Part shown: positions 1 to 6,300 of the stretch, piece after piece | Position numbering within the stretch: the stretch's first letter is position 1 | Layout of the letters: the number at the start of each line of letters is the position of its first letter | DNA from: ZC4RG19 sp017577565 | Lineage (GTDB): Bacteria > Actinomycetota > Acidimicrobiia > Acidimicrobiales > VFJN01 | Assembly (NCBI GenBank): GCA_047459075.1 | Contig: VSCH01000096.1 | Span: forward strand, 1 to 6,904 | Direction: 5' to 3' | DNA length: 6,904 bases | The notes under the pieces: model-generated | Told to the model about the DNA's origin: nothing | Database searches by the model: none | What the model saw: the letters and a program-made list of their open reading frames with translations, nothing else | Made by a program: the position numbers and the translations under genes

Positions 1-409
1 CCAGCACCCGGCGGGCGGTGGCCAGGTCGTCGGCGGGGATGTCGCCGTAGAGGCGGCCGGCGACCTCGCGGATGCCGGCCCGGATGGCGGCGACCCGGGC
101 GGCGCCGGCCTCGGTGAGCGTGGCGACCGGGCCGTCGCCGCCGTCCTCGGGCTGCGCCAGGGTGACGAGCCCGGTGGCGGCCAGGATCCGCATGGCGACG
201 GCGGCGGACGGCTCGCCCGGCGACGGCAGCAGCCGGCGGGTGAGCTCGGCCTCGGACAGCGGGCCGCCGTGCTGGTCGAGGGCGTTCATCACCAGCCAGC
301 CGCCGAAGGTGACGCCGTTGCGGGCCAGCAGCACGTCGAAGACCCGGCTGGTGGCGGCGGCCACCGTGCCGATGTCCTGGCCGGTGAGGGGAGGGGCGGT
401 GGTGGTCAC
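1..409 (-). CDS. MarR-like winged-helix transcriptional regulator, 3' end cut by window edge
   Basis: This is probably a dimeric DNA-binding regulator of the MarR superfamily, acting in the cytoplasm on promoters. 136 residues are visible from a GTG at 407-409; the family is usually about 140-150 residues, so only the last part of the C-terminal dimerisation helix seems to be lost. An N-terminal helix (about residues 11-31) leads into FGGWLVMNAL (35-44). A helix-turn-helix follows over about 50-80, ending in AATGLV (77-82). A glycine- and acid-rich wing (86-95) comes next, then the typical post-wing segment TLTEAGAARV (97-106). The start is fixed by a strong AAAGGAG seven bases upstream. It lies 27 bp behind the stop of another MarR gene on the same strand, so the two are probably co-transcribed. 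The MarR D-x-R wing motif is not evident, so it is a diverged member. Ligand and targets cannot be told from sequence. The family is fairly sure, the role unknown. Confidence 0.8.
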   Translation of the reverse strand, partial: MTTTAPPLTGQDIGTVAAATSRVFDVLLARNGVTFGGWLVMNALDQHGGPLSEAELTRRLLPSPGEPSAAVAMRILAATGLVTLAQPEDGGDGPVATLTEAGAARVAAIRAGIREVAGRLYGDIPADDLATARRVL

Positions 410-416
410 GGTGTGT

Positions 417-423
417 CTCCTTT
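417..423 (-). promoter_or_regulatory. Shine-Dalgarno of the second MarR-like gene
   Basis: On the minus strand this reads AAAGGAG, seven bases before the GTG at 407-409. It is nearly the full anti-16S complement and decides that start. It also lies inside the 27-bp gap after the upstream MarR gene, so the second gene can be translated independently within a shared transcript. Confidence 0.75.
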
Positions 424-436
424 CCCGTGGGGACTG

Positions 437-889
437 TCAGGGGAGCGGGGCGGCCAGCAGGGCCTGCAGCGTCTCGACGAGCTGGCGGGCGGCGGGGGCG
501 TCGCGCCCGCCGAGCGGGGCGAGGAGGTGGTCGTGCAGGTCGCGCACGGTGGCGATGGCCCGCCGGGCGACCTCGGCGCCGGCGTCGGTGACCGCCAGCT
601 GCACGGCCCGGCTGTCGGCGGGGTGGGGGGTGCGCTCGACCAGGCCGTTGCGCTCGAGGGCGCGGACCAGCTTGGAGACGTAGAGGGGTTCGAGGCCGGT
701 GTGGTCGGCGAGCTCGCGCTGGGTGGGGCGGCGGCCGGCCCGGCCCATGCCGTGGAGCGAGGCGAGCACCGAGTACTGGGCGTGGGTCAGCCCGTGGGGG
801 GCGACGGCCCGGTCGACGGCGGCCCGCCACCGGGTGGCGAGGCGCCAGACGAGGTAGCCGGCGGTGGGGGTCTCGGGCAGCGGGGCCAC
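437..889 (-). CDS. MarR family transcriptional regulator
   Basis: This is a complete MarR-family repressor or activator of 150 residues, the usual family length. From the GTG at 887-889, helix 1 covers about residues 10-30. LTHAQYSVLASL (34-45) is the classic segment leading into the winged helix. RPTQRELADHTGLEP (54-68) and the recognition helix LYVSKLVRALERNGLV (69-84) form the HTH. The wing carries PADSRAVQL with the family D-x-R pattern at D92 and R94, followed by VTDAG (100-104). The C-terminal helix (about 105-150) completes the dimer interface. A TTG at 893-895 in the same frame would add two residues. I prefer GTG because the inferred transcription start is near 891 and no Shine-Dalgarno is seen. 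It is first in a likely two-gene unit with the MarR-like gene at 409. Such proteins usually sense small phenolic or oxidising ligands and often repress themselves; the ligand here is unknown. Confidence 0.9.
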   Translation of the reverse strand: MAPLPETPTAGYLVWRLATRWRAAVDRAVAPHGLTHAQYSVLASLHGMGRAGRRPTQRELADHTGLEPLYVSKLVRALERNGLVERTPHPADSRAVQLAVTDAGAEVARRAIATVRDLHDHLLAPLGGRDAPAARQLVETLQALLAAPLP

Positions 890-897
890 GGCCAAAC

Positions 898-926
898 ACT
901 GTACATGGCAACTATGTCCATGGCTA
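898..926 (-). promoter_or_regulatory. Predicted promoter of the MarR gene pair
   Basis: On the minus strand a -35-like TAGCCA (921-926) and a -10-like TACAGT (898-903) are separated by exactly 17 bp, each matching four of six consensus bases. Transcription would begin at about 891, only a couple of bases before the GTG start at 889. That would make a nearly leaderless mRNA and fits the lack of a Shine-Dalgarno. This is an A/T-richer island in otherwise very GC-rich DNA. It is inferred from sequence only. Confidence 0.5.
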
Positions 927-927
927 C
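903..927. promoter_or_regulatory. Likely MarR operator (imperfect palindrome plus direct repeat)
   Basis: ACATGGCAACTATGT at 903-917 is an imperfect palindrome whose outer four bases on each side pair exactly. Two near-identical 9-mers also occur, CATGGCAAC (904-912) and CATGGCTAC (919-927), 15 bp apart, about one and a half helical turns. All of this lies within the -35/-10 spacer and the -35 of the predicted promoter. A bound dimer would therefore block RNA polymerase. Autoregulation by the adjacent MarR protein is the simplest reading, but it is an inference. Confidence 0.45.
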
Positions 928-1018
928 TGTTTTCCGGGCGCGCCGGAGCCCGCGGCGGGCGGGCCCGGACGGCGGCCGGTCCGGTGCGCCGGCCCCGCCC
1001 GGCCTGCCCGGTCCCGGC

Positions 1019-2458
1019 TCAGCGCAGCCGGACGACCCGCAGCATGTCGGCGGCCGGCTCGGGGTCGCCGGGGTAGCCGCCGACGACGACGATGACGTCG
1101 CCGGGGCGGGCCACGCCGGCGTTCACGGCCTCCTCGGTGCCGAACCAGACCATCTCGTCGGTGGTCGCCCAGTCGGGGCCCTTCACCGCGGTGACGCCCC
1201 AGGCCAGCGACAGCGCCCGCACCGTGCGCTCGGAGGGGGTCACCGCCAGGACCGGCACCGTGGGCCGGAACCGGGCGATGGCCCGGGCGATGTCGCCGTC
1301 GGGCGTGCAGCACACGATGGCCGCCGCCCCGACGTTGGTGGCCGCCCGCCAGGCGCCCTCGCAGGTGGCGTCGGTGATGCGGGCCGTCGTCGGCAGCGGG
1401 CGGGAGCGGCGCAGCTTGCCGAGCTTGGCGCCCCACTGCATGTAGTCGGCCTCCCGCTCGGCCCGGGTCACGACCGAGGCCATGACCGCCACCGCCTCGG
1501 CCGGGTCGGCGCCGACCGCGGTCTCGGCCGACAGCATCACCGCGTCGGTGCCGTCGAAGACCGCGTTGGCCACGTCGGACACCTCGGCCCGGGTGGGGTA
1601 GGCGGCGGTGACCATCGACTCCAGCATCTGCGTGGCGGTGATGACCGGCCGGCCGGCGGTGATGGCCGCCCGCACCAGGCGCTTCTGGACGTGGGGCACG
1701 TCCTCGAGCGGCAGCCGGATGCCGAGGTCGCCGCGGGCCACCATGACCGCGTCGGCGACGGCCAGGATCTCGTCGGCCTCCTCGACCGCCGAGGCGGTCT
1801 CGATCTTGGCGATGACCTGGGGCCGGTCGTCGCCGAGCGTGTCGAGCAGCCGCTGGACGTCGCTGGCGTGCTGCACGAACGAGGCGGCCACCGCGTCGGC
1901 GCCGGCCTCGTGGGCCTGCTGGGCCAGCGCCAGGTCGCGGGGCGTGGGCCCGGCCACCCCGCCGGCGCCGTCGGGCAGGTGGATGCCCGGCCGGCCCTGC
2001 AGGCGGCCGCCCCGCCGCACGACGGCCCGGGCCGAGGTGCCCCACGAGCGCTCGCCGTCGCCGCCCACGACCTCGAGCACGACGGCACCGTCACCGCCGA
2101 TGACCCGGTCGCCGGCGGTGAGGTCGAGCTCCTCGAGGTCGACGCCGATGACGTCGGCGTCGCTGGTCTCGGCCCCGCAGCGCAGCTCGACCTCGTGCCC
2201 GGCGACCAGCTCGACGCCGGCGTCGGGGAAGGCGGCCATGCGCAGCTTGGGGCCGGGCAGGTCGACGAGCACGCCGACCTCGCGGTGCTCCTCGGCGCTG
2301 ACCCGCCGGATGCGGTCGACCAGGGCGAGCTGGGCCTCGGGCTCGCCGTGCGAGAGGTTGATCCGGAGTACGTCGGCGCCGGCGGCGATGAGCTTGCGGA
2401 GTGCCGGCTCGCTCCACGATGCCGGCCCGATGGACGCCACGATCTTCGTCCGGCGCAC
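1019..2458 (-). CDS. pyk: Pyruvate kinase
   Basis: Pyruvate kinase converts phosphoenolpyruvate and ADP to pyruvate and ATP, the last step of glycolysis, as a cytoplasmic tetramer. The protein has 479 residues, close to the usual 470-480. It starts at GTG 2456-2458, giving RRTKIVASIGPAS, with a good Shine-Dalgarno six bases upstream. The barrel (A) domain shows RINLSHGE (R32, N34, S36) and DLPGPKLR (66-73). The B domain covers about 74-160. Then come the catalytic VIAKIE (K218, E220), MVARGDLG (239-246; D244 as Mg2+ ligand), ATQMLESM (275-282; T276) and PTRAEVSDVANAV (288-300) followed by DGTDAVMLSAETA. The C-terminal domain runs from about 335 to 479. All catalytic residues I know of are present. 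The usual SF(I/V)R is SFVQ here (Q196), and the linker after the B domain is glycine-rich (GIHLPDGAGGVAG), so it belongs to a somewhat divergent branch. Effector control cannot be read from sequence. It is divergent from padR. Confidence 0.96.
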   Translation of the reverse strand: MRRTKIVASIGPASWSEPALRKLIAAGADVLRINLSHGEPEAQLALVDRIRRVSAEEHREVGVLVDLPGPKLRMAAFPDAGVELVAGHEVELRCGAETSDADVIGVDLEELDLTAGDRVIGGDGAVVLEVVGGDGERSWGTSARAVVRRGGRLQGRPGIHLPDGAGGVAGPTPRDLALAQQAHEAGADAVAASFVQHASDVQRLLDTLGDDRPQVIAKIETASAVEEADEILAVADAVMVARGDLGIRLPLEDVPHVQKRLVRAAITAGRPVITATQMLESMVTAAYPTRAEVSDVANAVFDGTDAVMLSAETAVGADPAEAVAVMASVVTRAEREADYMQWGAKLGKLRRSRPLPTTARITDATCEGAWRAATNVGAAAIVCCTPDGDIARAIARFRPTVPVLAVTPSERTVRALSLAWGVTAVKGPDWATTDEMVWFGTEEAVNAGVARPGDVIVVVGGYPGDPEPAADMLRVVRLR

Positions 2459-2464
2459 GGTCCG

Positions 2465-2472
2465 TCCTTCCT
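2465..2472 (-). promoter_or_regulatory. Shine-Dalgarno of pyk
   Basis: The minus strand reads AGGAAGGA here, six bases before the GTG at 2456-2458. This supports that start over the longer in-frame extensions upstream, which lack family similarity. I could not settle a pyk promoter in the rest of the 2459-2629 gap. Confidence 0.7.
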
Positions 2473-2604
2473 GTCCTGTCACTCCGGTGGTCGTCGGGGG
2501 GCGACCGATCACCTCTCGTTGCCCAGCTTGGACCCGTCCCACGGTACCGGCGTGACGCGAGATCCACAGGACGTTTCGCCCGCCCGGCGTCGCCCGGTCG
2601 CCGT

Positions 2605-2621
2605 TGTTCCCAGGGGGAACA
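2605..2621. promoter_or_regulatory. Perfect 17-bp inverted repeat, likely PadR operator
   Basis: TGTTCCCAGGGGGAACA has two perfectly complementary 7-base arms around a 3-base centre. It ends 8 bases before the padR start and directly abuts a weak TANNNT-type -10 (TAGGCT, 2622-2627). PadR proteins commonly repress their own genes by binding dimeric palindromes over the promoter, so this is the obvious operator candidate. It is in the wrong polarity (GTTC then GAAC) to be a LexA box. A role at the divergent pyk promoter is possible but the site lies about 150 bp from the pyk start. Confidence 0.55.
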
Positions 2622-2629
2622 TAGGCTCG

Positions 2630-3274
2630 GTGGTCGTGACCGCCGCCGACCCGCCGCCCGAGCCGACGCCCACGGGGTACACGCTGCTCGGGCTGCTGTC
2701 CTTCGGGCGCGAGCTGTCGGCCTACGAGCTGAAGCGCTGGGCCGACAACCTGCGGTTCTTCTGGTCGGCCCCGGCGATGAGCCAGGTCTACCGGGAGGTC
2801 GAGCGCCTGGCGGCCGCCGGGCTGGTCGAGCAGCGGCCGGTCGTGCGCGAGGGCTCGCGGGCCACCAAGGTCTACCGGCTGACCCCCGCCGGCCGGCGGG
2901 CGGTGCGGGCCTGGCTGTCGGCGCCTCCCGAGCCGCCGCTGCTGCGGCACCCGGTGGCGCTGCGGGTGTTCTTCGGGCACCTGCTCGACCCCGACGACCT
3001 GCGGGCCGCGGTCGAGGCCCACCGCCGGTGGTGCGACGAGATGCTCGAGCAGCTCGGGGCCGTGCGGGCCGGCCTGGGCGACGAGGAGATGTGGCGCAAC
3101 GTCGCCATGGTCGCCGAGTGGGGCCTGGGCTACTACCGGGGCGAGCGGGCCGCGGTCGACGCCATCGACGCCCGCCTCGCCGCCGGGGAGGCGCGGCGGC
3201 CGGACGGCCCGGAGGCCGACGGCGAGCCGGGGGAGCGCGAGGGGGAGGCCCCGCCGGGCGAGGTCGCCGTCTGA
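2630..3274 (+). CDS. PadR family transcriptional regulator
   Basis: This is a PadR-type regulator, a cytoplasmic dimeric winged-helix repressor, 214 residues long from GTG 2630 or 212 from GTG 2636. Using the 2636 start, the N-terminal domain shows GYTLLGLLSFGRELSAYEL (14-32), the standard PadR opening. The recognition region MSQVYREVERLAAAGLVE (48-65) and a wing ending KVYRLTPAGRRAV (78-90) follow. The second half (about 95-170) has HPVALRVFFGHLL, an amphipathic helix around HRRWCDEMLEQL, and WGLGYYRGE. This matches the Vir_act_alpha_C-type dimerisation domain found in longer PadR proteins. The last 35 or so residues are a Glu/Pro/Gly-rich, probably disordered tail. Only a weak AGG precedes 2630, so translation may be leaderless from 2636. 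A perfect palindrome sits at the promoter. The gene is divergent from pyk, and 65 bp upstream of dnaE2, which has its own promoter. The inducer is unknown. Confidence 0.9.
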   Translation: MVVTAADPPPEPTPTGYTLLGLLSFGRELSAYELKRWADNLRFFWSAPAMSQVYREVERLAAAGLVEQRPVVREGSRATKVYRLTPAGRRAVRAWLSAPPEPPLLRHPVALRVFFGHLLDPDDLRAAVEAHRRWCDEMLEQLGAVRAGLGDEEMWRNVAMVAEWGLGYYRGERAAVDAIDARLAAGEARRPDGPEADGEPGEREGEAPPGEVAV

Positions 3275-3302
3275 CGCCGAGGGTGGGGCGCCGCCGCCGG
3301 GG

Positions 3303-3332
3303 GTGACGAACACGAACATGTGTTCGTAGACT
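3303..3332 (+). promoter_or_regulatory. Predicted dnaE2 promoter, leaderless
   Basis: A -35-like GTGACG (3303-3308) and a -10-like TAGACT (3327-3332) are 18 bp apart. Transcription would start at about 3339-3340, on or next to the GTG at 3340. The only purine-rich stretch (GGGGG, 3334-3338) is one base from the start codon, too close to act as a Shine-Dalgarno. A leaderless transcript is thus the best reading, as is common in actinobacteria. Confidence 0.6.
3312..3327. promoter_or_regulatory. LexA (SOS) box of dnaE2
   Basis: ACGAACATGTGTTCGT contains the actinobacterial LexA core GAAC-N4-GTTC, with 7-base complementary arms around a TG centre. It fills the -35/-10 spacer of the dnaE2 promoter, the ideal place for repression. 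An extra half-site ACGAAC lies directly upstream at 3306-3311 in tandem with the left arm. LexA control of dnaE2 is established in mycobacteria and other bacteria. Here it is inferred from the match and the position. Confidence 0.88.
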
Positions 3333-3339
3333 CGGGGGC

Positions 3340-6300
3340 GTGGGCTTCAACAACCCCGACGTCCCCTGGCGGGAGCTGGAGCGGGCGCTGTCCGGCCGCC
3401 GGCCGGCGGACGACCCCCGCCGCTGGTGGACGCAGGGGGGCACCCGCCGCCGGCCCCGGCCCGACGACGTGCCCGAGGGGGCGGACGGGGGCGACAGCCC
3501 GGCCTGGTCGTACCGGCGACCCCCGTACGAACCGCCGCCCGGGCTCCGGCGCCGCCCGGCGACCACCCCCTACGCCGAGCTCCACTGCCACTCGAACTTC
3601 AGCTTCCTCGACGGGGCCAGCCACCCCGAGGAGCTGGCCGAGGAGGCCGCCCGCCTCGGCCTCGAGGCCCTGGCCCTCACCGACCACGACGGCTTCCACG
3701 GGGTGGTGCGGTTCGCCGAGGCCGCCCGGGCGGTGGGGCTGCCCACGGTCTTCGGCGCCGAGCTGTCCCTCGGCGTGCCCCGCCCCCAGAACGGCGAAGC
3801 CGACCCCGCCGGCGAGCACCTGCTGGTGCTGGCCCGCGACCCCGAGGGCTACGCCCGCCTGTCGGCCACGATCAGCGAGGGCCTGCTGGCCGGGGGCGAG
3901 AAGGGCCGGCCCGACTACTCGGGCGTCGACTGGTCGGCCGCCCACGGCGGCCACTGGGTGGTGCTCACCGGGTGCCGCAAGGGCGCCGTCCCCCGGGCGC
4001 TGGTCGAGGAGGGGCCGGCGGCCGCCGCCCGCGAGCTCGGGCGGCTGGTCGAGACCTTCGGCGCCGACAACGTGGTGGTCGAGCTGTGGGACCACGGCGA
4101 CCCGCTCGACTCGGCCCGCAACGACGCCCTCGCCGCCCTCGCCGTGCGGGCGGGGGTGGGCATCGTCGCCACCAACAACGTCCACTACGCCACCCCCGAC
4201 CGGCGGCGGCTGGCCGCGGCGGTGGCGGCGGTGCGGGCCCGGCGCAGCCTCGACGACCTCGACGGGTGGCTGCCCGCGGGCGGGACCGCGCACCTGCGGT
4301 CGGGCGAGGAGCAGGCCCGCCGGTTCGCCCGCTGGCCCGGCGCGGTCGAGCTGGCCGCCGAGCTGGGCCGGGACTGCGCCTTCGACCTGAAGCTGGTCGC
4401 CCCCCGGCTGCCGCCGTTCCCCTGCCCCGACGGCCTCGACGAGATGGGCTACCTGCGCCGGCTGGTGGAGGAGGGGGCCACCCGGCGCTACGGGCCCCGC
4501 GGCGGCGCCGGGCTGACCGGCGGCGAGCGGGAGCGCAACCGCGCGGCCTGGCGGCAGATCGACCACGAGCTGGCGGTCATCGAGGCGCTGGGCTACCCCG
4601 GCTACTTCCTCGTCGTCTGGGACATCGTGGCGTTCTGCCGCCGGTCGGGGATCTTCTGCCAGGGGCGGGGGAGCGCCGCCAACTCGGCGGTCTGCTACGC
4701 GCTGGGCATCACCAACGTCGACGCCGTGGCGCTCGGCCTGCTGTTCGAGCGGTTCCTGTCCCCCGAGCGCGACGGCCCGCCCGACATCGACATCGACATC
4801 GAGAGCGGCCGGCGGGAGGAGGTCATCCAGTACGTCTACCGGCGCCACGGCCGCCGCCACGCCGCCCAGGTCGCCAACGTCATCACCTACCGGGCCCGCT
4901 CGGCGGTGCGGGACATGGCCAAGGCGCTCGGCTACTCGCCCGGCCAGCAGGACGCCTGGTCGAAGCAGGTGGACATGTGGGCGACGGTGGGGGAGGCGGC
5001 CGGCGGGCACGACATCCCCGAGCCGGTGCTGGCGCTGGCCCGCGAGGTCGAGCGGGCGCCCCGGCACCTGGGGGTCCACTCGGGCGGCATGGTCATCTGC
5101 GACCGGCCGATCGTCGAGGTGTGCCCGGTCGAGTGGGCCCGGTTCTCCGGCCCGGCGTCGCTGCGGGACGGCCGCACCCGGGCCGACGACCCCGCGCCCG
5201 AGGGCGACCCGGTCGTGCCGCTGCGCACCGTGCTGCAGTGGGACAAGGACGACTGCGCCGCCGTGGGGCTGGTGAAGTTCGACCTGCTGGGCCTCGGCAT
5301 GCTCGAGGCGCTGCACCACGGCGTCGACCTGGTGCGGGGCGCCCACGGCATCGAGGTCGACCTGGCCACCATCCCCCAGGACCCCGAGGTCTACGACATG
5401 CTGTGCCGGGCCGACTCGGTGGGCGTGTTCCAGGTCGAGTCCCGGGCGCAGATGGCGACCCTGCCCCGGCTGAAGCCCCGCGAGTTCTACGACCTGGTGG
5501 TCGAGGTGGCGCTCATCCGGCCCGGGCCGATCCAGGGCGGGTCGGTGCACCCCTACATCCGACGGCGCAACGGCCAGGAGGAGCCCACCTACCTGCACCC
5601 GCTGATGGAGCCGGCGCTGGCCAAGACGCTGGGCGTGCCGCTGTTCCAGGAGCAGCTCATGCAGATCGCCATCGACTGCGCCGGGTTCACCCCCGCCGAG
5701 GCCGACGAGCTGCGCCAGGCGATGGGGGCCAAGCGCAGCCGCGAGCGCATGGAGCGCCTGCGCCGGCGGCTCTACGACGGCATGGCCGAGCGGGGGATCA
5801 CGGGCGAGGTGGCCGACCGCATCTGGGAGAAGCTGGCCGCCTTCGCCAGCTACGGGTTCCCCGAGAGCCACTCGGTGAGCTTCGCCTACCTGGTGTACGC
5901 GTCGTCGTGGCTGAAGCGGTACTTCCCGGCGGCGTTCTGCGCCGCGCTGCTGCAGGCCCAGCCGATGGGGTTCTACTCGCCCCACACGCTGGTGCAGGAC
6001 GCCCGCCGCCACGGCGTCGAGGTGCGCACCCCCGACCTGGCGGCGTCGGGGGTCGGTCCCACGCTGGAGGTCGAGGGCCTGCCCCCGGTGCGCGCCGGCG
6101 GGCCCACGCCGCCGTCGCCGCCGGACCCGCCGCCGGGCGTGTCGCTGCCCGGCCCGGCGCCCAAGGGCGCGCCCCCCGAGACGTGGGGGCGGGGCGGCCC
6201 GGCCGTGCGGCTGGGGCTGGGGTCGGTGCGGGGCATCGGCGAGGAGCTGGCGGCCCGGATCGTCGCCGAGCGCGACGCCCACGGCCCCTACGCCAGCCCC

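Noticed and set aside
934..994. GC-rich hairpins behind pyk as an intrinsic terminator (stems at 935-952 and 974-994)
   Set aside because: The stems are only 5-6 bp with long loops and no U-run follows on the minus strand. In DNA this GC-rich such dyads are expected by chance.
2459..2604. Riboswitch or other structured leader upstream of pyk
   Set aside because: I see a KpnI-like GGTACC palindrome and short repeats only, no recognisable aptamer pattern and no U-tailed hairpin.
2605..2621. LexA box in front of padR
   Set aside because: The arms are in the order GTTC then GAAC, with seven bases between them, opposite to the GAAC-N4-GTTC form, so this is not a LexA site.
269..2629. A long plus-strand open frame running through the MarR and pyk region into padR
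   Set aside because: Only the part from about 2630 resembles a protein family (PadR). The upstream part is antisense to MarR and pyruvate kinase and is low-complexity Gly/Ala/Val/Asp sequence.
2459..3319. In-frame N-terminal extension of pyruvate kinase far upstream
   Set aside because: The extension is antisense to padR and has no similarity to pyruvate kinase, and the GTG at 2458 has a good Shine-Dalgarno and the expected N-terminal motif.
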